Of a stretch of 64,000 nucleotides of DNA, positions 26,026 through 34,083 are shown piece after piece. Under the pieces are notes generated by a model. The model was not told where the DNA came from and ran no database searches. It was given only the letters and a program-made list of their open reading frames with translations. The position numbers were made by a program, and so were the translations under genes. Every line of letters starts with the position of its first letter. Position 1 is the first letter of the stretch. The DNA is from Curvibacter microcysteis (lineage in GTDB: Bacteria; Pseudomonadota; Gammaproteobacteria; Burkholderiales; Burkholderiaceae_C). The stretch lies in the NCBI RefSeq assembly GCF_028649435.1, contig NZ_JAQSIN010000013.1; one strand, written 5' to 3'.

Positions 26026-26818
26026 GGCGCACGCCAGCGACTGGCGCCTCGTCCCGGTAGCGTTGCAACAAGGCCCGAGCCGCCTGGGACAGGAGCGTCG
26101 TATCCACACCGATGGCGACGAACTGGGCACCCACTTGGCTGTAGTGGCGCGCCAAAGCCTCATCCGTACACAAGATGCCGGCCGCCTTGCCGTGCGATCG
26201 GATGGTTTGGATCGCTTGCTCGATCGCCAGCTTGACCGTCGGGTGGGCGGGTTGTCCCAGCAAGCCCATCGAGGCCGACAGGTCCGCCGGGCCGATGAAC
26301 ACGCCATCAACCCCCTCAACCTGAGCAATGGCATCCAGTTGGCCCAATGCCTCTGCGGTCTCTACTTGAACCAACAGGCACACCCGCTCATTGGCTTCAT
26401 GCAGGTATTGGGGATAACGGCTCCAACGCGATGAGCGCGCCAGACCACTGCCGACCCCCCGGATGCCTTGCGGTGGATAGCGCATGGCCTGAACCAGGTT
26501 GCGCGCGGCATCTGCCGACTCCACCATGGGGATCAGCAAGGTACGTGCACCGATCTCCAACACCTGCTTGATCAAAGCAGGTTCGCCATGGGGAATCCGA
26601 ACCACAGGCTCGGTGTCGTAGGGTGCCGCCGCTTGCAACGCACCCAGCATGGATCGCAGGTCGTTGGGCGCATGCTCGCCGTCAATGAGCATCCAGTCGT
26701 AGCCCAAACCGGCGCACAACTCGGTGGCATAAGGATCGGCCAAGCCCAGCCAGAGCCCAGCCAGTTGACGCCCCGCGTACAAAGCGTCTTTGAAGGTATT
26801 GCGTGGGGTCTGGGTCAT
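26015..26818 (-). CDS. hpaI: 4-Hydroxy-2-oxoheptanedioate aldolase
   Basis: This class II (metal-dependent) aldolase of the HpcH/HpaI family has 267 residues, the usual length. It has LWLGLADPYATELCAGLGYDWMLIDGEHAPN with the catalytic acid/base pair, IPMVESADAARNLVQAMRYPPQGIRGVG, the metal ligand Glu in VQVETAEAL, and FIGPADLSASMG with the metal Asp. It splits 4-hydroxy-2-oxoheptanedioate into pyruvate and succinic semialdehyde. Its ATG overlaps the end of hpaH by 4 nt, so the two genes are coupled. Confidence 0.92.
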   Translation of the reverse strand: MTQTPRNTFKDALYAGRQLAGLWLGLADPYATELCAGLGYDWMLIDGEHAPNDLRSMLGALQAAAPYDTEPVVRIPHGEPALIKQVLEIGARTLLIPMVESADAARNLVQAMRYPPQGIRGVGSGLARSSRWSRYPQYLHEANERVCLLVQVETAEALGQLDAIAQVEGVDGVFIGPADLSASMGLLGQPAHPTVKLAIEQAIQTIRSHGKAAGILCTDEALARHYSQVGAQFVAIGVDTTLLSQAARALLQRYRDEAPVAGVRHGY

Positions 26819-27621
26819 GCGAACCTCGCAGAAATGGAGCCCAGAGGACCGTAGTCCGCGTGGAACACGTCGCCTGCCGCGCAAGCCACTGGACGGGTGA
26901 AGGAGCCACCGAGCACGATTTCGCCCGCAGCCAAGGTCTGACCGTAAGGGGCGAGCTTGTTGGCCAGCCACGCCACACCGTTGGCGGGGTGATTGAGAAC
27001 GGCCGCCCCCAATCCAGACTCCTCGATGACACCGTTCTTGAACAAAAGTGCGCCAGCCCAGCGCCAATCGACTTCATTGGGACGCATTGGGCGTCCACCC
27101 AAAATGATCCCCCCGTTGGCGGCGTTGTCGGAAATCGTGTCCAGCACCTTACGGGGCGCGCGGGAATGGCGATCGAATTGCTCAATGCGCGCGTCGATCA
27201 ACTCCAGGGCTGGCACCACGTAGTCAGTGGCATTGAGGACGTCAAACATGGTCACCCCTGGCCCCTGCAAGGGCTTGGCCAAGATGAACGCGAACTCCAC
27301 TTCAAGGCGCGGCAGGATGAACCGCGAAGTGGGGATCTCAGCACCATCCGGGATCAGCATGTCATCGAGCAATGTGCCGTAATCAGGCTCCGTGATCTGC
27401 GACGAGATTTGCATCGCGCGGGAGGTAAGACCGATCTTGTGTCCGATCACTTTCCGGCCTTGCTGCACGCACAGCTTCATCCACGCACTTTGGATCGCAT
27501 AGCTGTCCTCGATATCCATCGTCGGATAGAGGCGTGAAAACTGTTCAAGTTGGACGCGCGTGCGCTGGGCGTCCAGCAATTGCTGCGCGAGCATTGCATG
27601 GAGTTCGGGACTGAGGTTCAC
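26815..27621 (-). CDS. hpaH: 2-Oxo-hept-3-ene-1,7-dioate hydratase
   Basis: HpaH adds water to 2-oxohept-3-enedioate to give the HpaI substrate. The 268-residue product matches E. coli HpaH closely along its length (GHKIGLTSRAMQ, SQITEPDYGTLLDDM, PRLEVEFAFILAKPLQGP, NATDYVVPALELIDAR, VLNHPANGVAWLANKLAPY, ILGG- and VLGGSFTRPV). The frame opens far upstream, but a GTG at 27621 (NLSPELHAMLAQQLL) aligns with the E. coli start, whereas ATG 27597 would remove eight residues; GTG is chosen. It is the first gene of the nine-gene operon and is divergent from the LysR gene 138 bp away. Confidence 0.93.
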   Translation of the reverse strand: MNLSPELHAMLAQQLLDAQRTRVQLEQFSRLYPTMDIEDSYAIQSAWMKLCVQQGRKVIGHKIGLTSRAMQISSQITEPDYGTLLDDMLIPDGAEIPTSRFILPRLEVEFAFILAKPLQGPGVTMFDVLNATDYVVPALELIDARIEQFDRHSRAPRKVLDTISDNAANGGIILGGRPMRPNEVDWRWAGALLFKNGVIEESGLGAAVLNHPANGVAWLANKLAPYGQTLAAGEIVLGGSFTRPVACAAGDVFHADYGPLGSISARFA

Positions 27622-27759
27622 GTTGGCTGACCTGTTCAAGAGATGGAAGCAGGCCGGCAGTATCTGGGTCAGCTCAGCCGCCAACAATCGACAAATACTG
27701 AGGCATTCGTAAGCAAAGATGTTCAATCCAGGGGCTACAAAACGGATACAAAATGCCCC

Positions 27760-28713
27760 ATGCCGCTCACCCGTTTCACGATCAGACAATTCGAGGCCTT
27801 TGTGACCGTGGCCGACGCTCGCAGCTTTGCGGGTGCCAGCGAGCAGATGGGCCTGTCCTCATCTGCAGTCAGCCAGTTGATTGCCGAGCTGGAGTCCACA
27901 CTTGGTTTTCGGGTGTTTGATCGCAGCACGAGGCGGGTCGAAATTTCAAGCGCTGGAAGAGACTTCCTGGGCTCGGCACGCTCCGTTCTCAGGCATCTTC
28001 AAATGGCCGAGTCGACGGCATCGGATGTTCGAAACAGGGCCTCTGGTGTGGTTCGGATTGGGGCACCCATGGTGCTGGCCAGCGCCGTTCTGCCTGCGGC
28101 CATCAAGGCCTTCTGTGAGACACGTCCAAAAGTGGTGATCCGTATTCGCGACACCCCCGTGGATGAATTGGTCGACAAGGTGGCCAGTGGCGACCTCGAC
28201 CTGGCCATAGGACCGGACCGAAGCGGTATCGAGTTCGTCGAATCCGTGCCGGTCTTTGACAGCCCCTGGGTGCTTTGGTGTGCTCCGACCCATCCACTGG
28301 CCGCCATGAAGACCCTCAATTGGGTGGATTTGCGCAACGCACACATCGTGGCTGCGGGGCGCGACCACGAGCGCAGCGTCGCGCAGATGCACCTCAATGC
28401 CCCAGAAGGGTCACGCATCCTTCCGGTGGAAGTGGTAGACAACATCTCGACCGCCCTGGGCATCGCCGCTCAAGGACTGGGTGCGACTTTGGCGCCAGCC
28501 TACATTGCCGTGGTGGCACTGCCATTGGGCTTGGTGATGCGACGGGTCAAAACACCAGAGGCCATTCGGCAAGTCTGCATCTATCAATCCAGCGTGCGTG
28601 CGGTGCCCCCAGCCGCAGAGGCTTTTCACGAATTCCTCACACCGTGGCTTCAGCAGTGGCAAAGCAAGTTGAAGCGACGCGGCTCCAGGGCTCCACGGGC
28701 AACCGGGCAATGA
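27760..28713 (+). CDS. LysR-family regulator divergent from the hpa-type operon
   Basis: This LysR-type regulator (317 residues) has its HTH at residues 1-65 (MPLTRFTIRQFEAFVTVADARSFAGASEQMGLSSSAVSQLIAELESTLG) and a LysR substrate-binding domain after about residue 90. The ATG at 27760 gives a normal LysR start; the 39-codon open extension is ignored. It faces away from hpaH across a 138-bp intergenic segment, the classical layout for a LysR activator of the divergent operon. Its 3' end overlaps the 3' end of the opposing hpaD-type gene by 77 bp, which is unusual. Confidence 0.87.
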   Translation: MPLTRFTIRQFEAFVTVADARSFAGASEQMGLSSSAVSQLIAELESTLGFRVFDRSTRRVEISSAGRDFLGSARSVLRHLQMAESTASDVRNRASGVVRIGAPMVLASAVLPAAIKAFCETRPKVVIRIRDTPVDELVDKVASGDLDLAIGPDRSGIEFVESVPVFDSPWVLWCAPTHPLAAMKTLNWVDLRNAHIVAAGRDHERSVAQMHLNAPEGSRILPVEVVDNISTALGIAAQGLGATLAPAYIAVVALPLGLVMRRVKTPEAIRQVCIYQSSVRAVPPAAEAFHEFLTPWLQQWQSKLKRRGSRAPRATGQ

Positions 28714-29536
28714 CCTGCCCCGTGCCCGAAGCCACGAAATAGGGGGTGACCAAGCTGACAGGCGATTGGTAGTGGCTCCACCCCAGCGCTCCCAGCAGCA
28801 TGGCGGTGTCGTGCATCCACCCCTCGCCCGTGCAGGCCTTGGCGTAACTGGGCAACATCGCCGTGAATTCGGCCCAACGTCCCGCCTGCCACAACTCCAG
28901 CGCGCGCAAATCGCACTGGCGATTGAACTCGTCACTGATTTCATAGGGGCGGTTCAACACTTCATGGTTGTCATGAATGCGGTGAGACAACGAACCGCTG
29001 GCAATCAAGGCCACCCGATGCCCAGAACGCTCAATGGCATCGCGGAATGCGGCCCCCACACGACGGCTTTCATCGATGGTGGAAAACGCACACCAGCCTG
29101 AGACCGAAATCACTCGGATCCGAGCATCCAGTTGCATGAAGTGAAGTGGAACCAAGGTTCCGTATTCAAGACCCAGGTGGGATTTTTGATGGGCGATCGT
29201 TTTCACTCCGGCTTCGCTGGCAGCACGGGCCATGGCAAAAGCCAATTCAGGATTGCCTTCATAGGTGTATGGCAGCTCGCTGAGCTGAGTGGGAAACTCA
29301 CTGCTGGTGAAGACACCATCAAACCGCTCAGCGCCGTTGACATGGTAGGCCGCATTGCTCAACCAATGGGTATCCAATACCACCACCGTATCGGCCCCGG
29401 CCTCCATGATCTGTTGACCCACTGTGCGAAGGCCCTCTGTGGCGTCGCTGCGGCACCCATGCAAAGGCCCCGGCTGTTCGGACAGGATCATCCGAGGAAT
29501 GTGTGTGACTTTGGCGGCGTAGACAAGCTGACTCAT
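28637..29536 (-). CDS. hpaD: 3,4-Dihydroxyphenylacetate (homoprotocatechuate) 2,3-dioxygenase
   Basis: This class III extradiol dioxygenase resembles E. coli HpaD throughout (AAKVTHIPRMILSEQPGPLHGCR, VVLDTHWLSNAAYHVN, FTSSEFPTQLSELPYTYEGNPELA, LEYGTLVPLHFM, LIASGSLSHRIHDN, HDTAMLLGALGW, ASGTGQV). Metal-ligand His residues are in THIP and DTHW. It makes 5-carboxymethyl-2-hydroxymuconate semialdehyde. The 299 residues exceed HpaD (283) by a C-terminal tail of about 16 residues, and that tail lies in the 77-bp overlap with the convergent LysR gene. The ATG at 29536 has AGGAG at ideal spacing. Confidence 0.9.
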   Translation of the reverse strand: MSQLVYAAKVTHIPRMILSEQPGPLHGCRSDATEGLRTVGQQIMEAGADTVVVLDTHWLSNAAYHVNGAERFDGVFTSSEFPTQLSELPYTYEGNPELAFAMARAASEAGVKTIAHQKSHLGLEYGTLVPLHFMQLDARIRVISVSGWCAFSTIDESRRVGAAFRDAIERSGHRVALIASGSLSHRIHDNHEVLNRPYEISDEFNRQCDLRALELWQAGRWAEFTAMLPSYAKACTGEGWMHDTAMLLGALGWSHYQSPVSLVTPYFVASGTGQVIARLPVEPWSRVASTCFATAEATV

Positions 29537-29903
29537 GTGTGATCTCCTTGGTTGAAATGCATGAGCAGTGTGGCGTCCCGGTCCCCGCCTTCACAAGCGA
29601 GCAATACTGGCCGATTGTTAAAAATTCGCCCGCAAATCCCCACAGGATGATTGCTTTGAATCAAAGCAAAGGCGTCCCCCCTGAATCTCGGCCATGAGGA
29701 AATGGCGCCAGCCCATCTCAAGCGGGAAGCGTCACGCGCCCCTCTTTGAGCACCGGCCGCAGAGGGCAAGTTGTGCGGCATGACAGCGCCGCTGGAATTC
29801 GTTTGACTGAGAGAGAGGAGGCCCGAGCACAGCCGCTGGAAACGCGGGGAGCGGTGCTTCATCCGTGGGCACCATGCTGCACCCAAGGCCTATTCAACCG
29901 CCA
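29537..29903. promoter_or_regulatory. hpaD upstream region with a 19-bp palindrome
   Basis: About 370 bp separate hpaD from the GntR gene and hold no gene. The perfect palindrome TTGCTTTGAATCAAAGCAA (29651-29669) lies about 115 bp before the hpaD ATG, a plausible operator position. The rest of the region shows nothing I can name. Confidence 0.55.
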
Positions 29904-30602
29904 TCAGTGCACGGCGGCACTGCGCATGGTCGCCAATGCCTGGGTCACCAAGCGCTCGGTGCCCAGGATATGTTTGTGAAACAGGCCCAGCGCCAAGTCG
30001 ATGTCTCGCGCCAGCACGCGCTCCATGAGTTGCTGGTGCTCAGCGTGTTTGTGGCGATCGACTGCCCGATGCAAGGCCGAAAAGCGACGGTAGCGCTCCG
30101 CTGCATCAAACAGCTCCACCACCATCTGCCCCAGAAGCGGCGACTGGCAACCCGAGTAGAGCGCCAAGTGGAAGTTGCGGTGCCGATCAGACCAGTCGTT
30201 GTCGAGCGCGAGCGGACCACCATCCATGCGTTGTTCGACTCGGCCCAGTGAGTGCGCTGCGGCCACGATATCGGACTCCCAGCGATCGCCACCCCGGGTC
30301 ATGGATTCGCGCAGAGCCTCTGATTCAACCAACAAGCGCACACGGGTCAGATCGGCGATGCCCTCGGCACTCAAGGGCGCGACACGAAAGCCTCGGTTAT
30401 CGAATGAGCGGACCAAGCCTTGCTCGGTCAAACGACTCAGGGCCTCGCGAACAGGGCTGCTGCTGATGTCGTAGCGACGACTCAACTCGTCCACACGAAG
30501 ACGCTGCCCGGGCTCGAATTCACAGCGCACGATGGCCTGGCGCAAATTGCGATAGGCACGTTCTGCCAGCGGCAGGTCGGTGGTGGGGTCTGTGCTGTCC
30601 AT
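29904..30602 (-). CDS. GntR-family (FCD/FadR subfamily) regulator
   Basis: This 232-residue regulator has an N-terminal winged HTH (residues 10-75: RAYRNLRQAIVRCEFEPGQRLRVDELSRRYDISSSPVREALSRLTEQGLV) and a C-terminal all-helical FCD effector domain with the metal-binding His/Asp pattern (NFHLALYSG, HRAVDRHKHAEHQQLMERVLARD). Such proteins are usually repressors released by small acids. It is divergent from the operon starting at 30773, with an inverted repeat in between, and stands upstream of hpaD on its own strand, so it could control both. Confidence 0.88.
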   Translation of the reverse strand: MDSTDPTTDLPLAERAYRNLRQAIVRCEFEPGQRLRVDELSRRYDISSSPVREALSRLTEQGLVRSFDNRGFRVAPLSAEGIADLTRVRLLVESEALRESMTRGGDRWESDIVAAAHSLGRVEQRMDGGPLALDNDWSDRHRNFHLALYSGCQSPLLGQMVVELFDAAERYRRFSALHRAVDRHKHAEHQQLMERVLARDIDLALGLFHKHILGTERLVTQALATMRSAAVH

Positions 30603-30693
30603 GGGGTGGGGCCGGATTTCTGGCTCGGATCATACGTTAGCCCCAATTCCTGTTTTTAGGCGTAATGGTAAACACTGTGCGTAATAAATTATT

Positions 30694-30722
30694 TTGTGCA
30701 TAAAAATACAATACATGCACAA
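30694..30722. promoter_or_regulatory. Inverted repeat in the divergent GntR/FAH promoter region
   Basis: TTGTGCAT (30694-30701) and ATGCACAA (30715-30722) form a perfect 8-bp inverted repeat around 13 AT-rich bases. It lies 50 bp before the FAH gene start and 90 bp before the GntR gene. It is a reasonable operator candidate for the GntR protein; the spacing is longer than typical FadR sites. Confidence 0.5.
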
Positions 30723-30772
30723 ACAGCCAAAACCCACCTCTGGGCGATGGCCTCACTATCAAGGAGCCTTGC

Positions 30773-31636
30773 ATGAAGTTGATTTCCTACCAGCACGCCG
30801 GACATGAATCCTGGGGCGCTGTTGTCGAGGGCCAGGTCGTCGACCTGGCGGGCCCCAGCGGCATCGCCACACTGGCCGAGTTCGTGGGCAGCCCGCACTT
30901 TGCTGAGCGTGATGCACTGCTGGCCAGCGCCGGAGCCCCGGTGGCCGCCTACGAAGCCGTGCAACTGTTGCCGGTAATCCCCAAGCCAGAGAAGATCGTT
31001 TGCGCCGTGCGCAACTACATGGACCACCACCAAGAGGTACTTGCGGCCGGGATGCAGCGTGAACTTTCGGAAGAGCCTCCCATTTTTCTGCGCGTCTGGC
31101 GTTCGCAAACCCCGCACAACGGCCCCATCGTGCTGCCCCGGGTGTCCGAGTCGCTGGATTGGGAAGGGGAATTGGCCGTGATCATCGGCCAAGGCGGTCG
31201 CGACATTCCCGAGAGTGAGGCGTTCGAGCATGTGGCGGGCTACGCCTGCTACAACGACGGCAGCATCCGCGAATGGCAATTCCACGCCAAGCAAATTGCC
31301 TCAGGCAAGAACTTCGAGTCCACCGGCGGCTTTGGCCCGTGGATGGTGACGGCTGACGAAATCGAACCCAACCGCCCCTTGAAGCTGGAGGTTCGCCTCA
31401 ACGGCGAAGTGCTGCAGTCCAGTCACACCGGGCTGATGATTTTCAGCATCGCCAAGCTCATTAGCTACGCATCGACCATCTTCACGCTCAGCCCGGGTGA
31501 TGTGATCGCCACGGGCACCCCAGCCGGCGTGGGTTGGAGCCGCAAGCCTCAGCGCTTCATGAAGGCCGGCGATGTGTGCGAGGTCGAAATCGAAGGCATC
31601 GGCATCCTGCGCAACCCCATCGTGGCCCAGGGCTGA
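30773..31636 (+). CDS. Fumarylacetoacetate hydrolase-family protein
   Basis: This FAH-fold enzyme has 287 residues. Its small N-terminal domain starts MKLISYQHAG. The catalytic domain has PEKIVCAVRNYMDHH, the metal-binding Glu residues in LDWEGELAVIIG, ACYNDGSIREWQ, and the end signature SPGDVIATGTPAGVG. Such enzymes hydrolyse or decarboxylate oxo-acid products of ring cleavage. AAGGAG precedes the ATG. It heads a four-gene unit (FAH, Bug protein, DUF1185-like protein, VOC protein). It may complement the single-domain FAH protein at 21138, as E. coli HpaG has two such domains. Confidence 0.87.
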   Translation: MKLISYQHAGHESWGAVVEGQVVDLAGPSGIATLAEFVGSPHFAERDALLASAGAPVAAYEAVQLLPVIPKPEKIVCAVRNYMDHHQEVLAAGMQRELSEEPPIFLRVWRSQTPHNGPIVLPRVSESLDWEGELAVIIGQGGRDIPESEAFEHVAGYACYNDGSIREWQFHAKQIASGKNFESTGGFGPWMVTADEIEPNRPLKLEVRLNGEVLQSSHTGLMIFSIAKLISYASTIFTLSPGDVIATGTPAGVGWSRKPQRFMKAGDVCEVEIEGIGILRNPIVAQG

Positions 31637-31719
31637 GGCGGCCTACCCCAAGGAGCCCACAACAGGGCGCCACACGAGCGCCCGTCGGCTCCAACGAGGA
31701 AACAAGAGGAGACATTCGC

Positions 31720-32682
31720 ATGCAACGCAGACGCTTACTCGGTTGGGCTGCCTTGGCCTCGGCAGTTCAGTCGGCCAGGGCCCAAGGCTATCCCGAGCGC
31801 CCGATCAAGATCTACCAGGGCTTTGCACCTGGCGGTAACGCAGACACCATCGCCCGACTGATCGGTGCAGAACTAGGCAAGGGTTTGGGACAGCCCGTGG
31901 TGGTCGAAGCCCAGGCAGGAGCAGGAGGCAGCATCGCGGCAACCTCAGTAGCACGTGCCCGCCCCGACGGCTACACCCTGCTGCTGGCCACGGGAGGGCA
32001 TGCCGTGGCAGGCGCGTTGTACCAAAAGTTGGCCTACCGCACGGTGAGCGACTTCGAAATGATCTCCACGATAACCTTCTTTCCGTTCCTGCTGGTGGTT
32101 CCGGCGGACTCAAAGCACCGCAATCTGAGTACTTTGATGTCCGAAGCACAGGCTAGACCAGGCAGCGTGTCCTATGGAACAGCAGGTGTGGGCTCAACCC
32201 ACCACCTGGCCGGAGAGCTGCTGGCACGCATGGCCAAGGTGGAGATGCAGCATGTACCTTACCGAGGCGATTCGGCATCCATCACGGCCGCGTTGGCTGG
32301 AGACATCCCGCTGGTAATCGCACCCCCCACAGCCGTGATGCCCCACCTGAAGGCTGGCAAGCTCCGTGCGCTGGCCGTGACAAGCGCACAGCGCTGGTCG
32401 CTGATGCCCGAGCTGCCCACCGTGGCCGAGCAAGGGGTTACCGGCTTTGAGGTCAGCTCGTGGGCGGCCTTGATGGCGCCTGCTGGCACGCCCCGCCCCG
32501 TGGTGGAGAGACTGAATGCTGAAGTGCGTCAAGCCGTGCAACTGACAGCCATGCGAGCACGACTGGCCGACATGGGTGGAGAGCCCCGCGCCAGCACGCC
32601 TGATGAAATGAAAACGATGGTGAGCTTCGAACTCCAGCGCTGGACGCAGCTGGTGGCTGAATCCAACATCCCCAAACAATGA
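31720..32682 (+). CDS. Bug/TctC-family periplasmic binding protein
   Basis: This TTT-type receptor (320 residues) has a short signal peptide MQRRRLLGWAALASAVQSARAQ and the family blocks IKIYQGFAPGGNADTIARLI, VVVEAQAGAGGSIAA, DGYTLLLATGGHAVAGALYQKLAYR and LPTVAEQGVTGFEV. The start at 31720 has AGAGGAGA upstream; the open frame reaches far into the preceding gene but that part is not protein-like. No TctA/TctB genes are present. It probably binds the acid handled by the flanking FAH and VOC enzymes. Confidence 0.88.
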   Translation: MQRRRLLGWAALASAVQSARAQGYPERPIKIYQGFAPGGNADTIARLIGAELGKGLGQPVVVEAQAGAGGSIAATSVARARPDGYTLLLATGGHAVAGALYQKLAYRTVSDFEMISTITFFPFLLVVPADSKHRNLSTLMSEAQARPGSVSYGTAGVGSTHHLAGELLARMAKVEMQHVPYRGDSASITAALAGDIPLVIAPPTAVMPHLKAGKLRALAVTSAQRWSLMPELPTVAEQGVTGFEVSSWAALMAPAGTPRPVVERLNAEVRQAVQLTAMRARLADMGGEPRASTPDEMKTMVSFELQRWTQLVAESNIPKQ

Positions 32683-32691
32683 AAGACCCCA

Positions 32692-33273
32692 ATGTCCCTG
32701 ATCGAAATTCGCAAGCGCAGCCTGACCATCGAGACCACCTACCACGAAGGTGGACCGGTCGCCACACAGCCCCTGAAACTGGCCGCGGCCTGCGCCGTCA
32801 TCCGAAATCCCTATGCGGGCCGCTACGAGCCGGACCTGCTGCCGTTCATGGCCGAACTCCGCCAACTGGGCACGCTGCTCGCCCAGGAGCTGGTGGAGAC
32901 ACTGGGCGGCAAGGAATGCATCGAGGTCTACAGCAAGGCGGCCATCGTGGGGGTGAATGGCGAGATGGAGCACGGTGCGGTCTGGCACGAAGCGGGCGGC
33001 TGGGCCATGCGCGAAGTACTGGGCGAGCCCAAGGCCATCGTGCCAGCAGCCAAGGCCGTGGCCGCCACTGGCTACCGGCTGATGGTCCCGCTGCACTACA
33101 TTCATGCGGCCTATGTGCGCAGCCACTTCAACAGCATGGAGGTGGGTATCCAAGACGCCCCGCGCCCCAACGAAATTCTGTTCGCCTTGGTCATGGGTAC
33201 AGGCGGACGAGTTCACGCCCGCCTGGGTGGCCTGACCAAGGATCAGGTTTCGGTGCATGACGGCCAGCGCTGA
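32692..33273 (+). CDS. Amino acid synthesis (DUF1185-like) family protein
   Basis: This 193-residue protein resembles the family annotated as amino acid synthesis (DUF1185), with the blocks RKRSLTIETTYHEGGPVA, ACAVIRNPYAGRY, IVGVNGEMEHGAVWHEAGGWAMREVLG and APRPNEILFALVMGTGGRVHARLGG. The family has no firmly established reaction. Members often occur in operons with TctC receptors and flavin-dependent oxygenases in Burkholderiales, as here. It starts 9 bp after the Bug gene and is certainly in the same operon. Confidence 0.78.
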   Translation: MSLIEIRKRSLTIETTYHEGGPVATQPLKLAAACAVIRNPYAGRYEPDLLPFMAELRQLGTLLAQELVETLGGKECIEVYSKAAIVGVNGEMEHGAVWHEAGGWAMREVLGEPKAIVPAAKAVAATGYRLMVPLHYIHAAYVRSHFNSMEVGIQDAPRPNEILFALVMGTGGRVHARLGGLTKDQVSVHDGQR

Positions 33274-33308
33274 CGCCCTCAGCTCTTGACTCTGCGGAGA
33301 CCTCCAAA

Positions 33309-33854
33309 ATGAGCACCACCTATGCCCCAAACCTGTCCCATTTCGGTGTGTCATGCTTTGACATTGACCGAATGGTGGACTTCTACACGGCAGTGTTCAG
33401 CCTTCAGCTGACTGACAAAGGCCCGGGCCACACCTTCCCCTTTCTCCTGGCCTTTCTGAGCAGCCGGCCCGAGCAGCACCACCAGCTTGCGTTGGCACAG
33501 AACCGGCCAATGGGTGCGCCGAGCACGGTCATGCAGCTCTCCTTCAAGGTGCAGAGCCTGGCCGAACTGCGTGAGGCCCGTCGCCGCGCACTGAACCACG
33601 GCGCGACACGGCTGCGCCACCTGAACCACGGCAACGCGCTATCGATCTACTTCCAGGACGTGGAAGACAACACCGTGGAGGTGTACCTTGACACCCCTTG
33701 GTATGTGGCCCAGCCGCACGGCGACCCACTGGATCTGGACGCGAGCGACGACCTCATTTGGGCGGACACCGAACGCCTGGTGCGCGCAGACCCCACGTTC
33801 ATGACGCTTGAGCAATGGCAAGCCCAATTTGTCCAAACCCGGACCAGCCGCTGA
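33309..33854 (+). CDS. VOC-superfamily protein (glyoxalase/extradiol dioxygenase fold)
   Basis: This 181-residue protein of the vicinal oxygen chelate superfamily has the paired beta-alpha-beta-beta-beta modules. The start LSHFGVSCFDIDRMVDFYTAVFSLQL supplies the first His, HHQLAL the middle part, and VEDNTVEVYLDTPW the terminal Glu of a metal site. It is the size of single-domain lyases and small ring-cleavage enzymes. It is the last gene of the FAH operon. It might be an isomerase or dioxygenase for a catecholic intermediate; the substrate cannot be read from the sequence. Confidence 0.8.
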   Translation: MSTTYAPNLSHFGVSCFDIDRMVDFYTAVFSLQLTDKGPGHTFPFLLAFLSSRPEQHHQLALAQNRPMGAPSTVMQLSFKVQSLAELREARRRALNHGATRLRHLNHGNALSIYFQDVEDNTVEVYLDTPWYVAQPHGDPLDLDASDDLIWADTERLVRADPTFMTLEQWQAQFVQTRTSR

Positions 33855-33961
33855 TCGTTGGCACAGACAGAAGCAGGACCCGGGGCCGTTCACCAGAACA
33901 GCACCGTTCTGAAGGACTCATGCCCCTCCAGACGGAAATGCTGCACGTCGCCTTTCATTCG

Positions 33962-33987
33962 TCTGAATTTCTAAAGAATCATTCAGA
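33962..33987. promoter_or_regulatory. Inverted repeat upstream of exported MBL gene
   Basis: TCTGAAT (33962-33968) and ATTCAGA (33981-33987) form a perfect 7-bp inverted repeat with a 12-bp spacer, about 100 bp before the ATG at 34084. It could be a regulator site. Confidence 0.35.
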
Positions 33988-34083
33988 TTTCATTGCGAAT
34001 CGAGCTCCCACGGCTCCGCAGAATTGAAGGCTTCGTTCACTTCGCGAGCCTGGGTGCAAACACCATGGCCAAACCCCCTCTCC

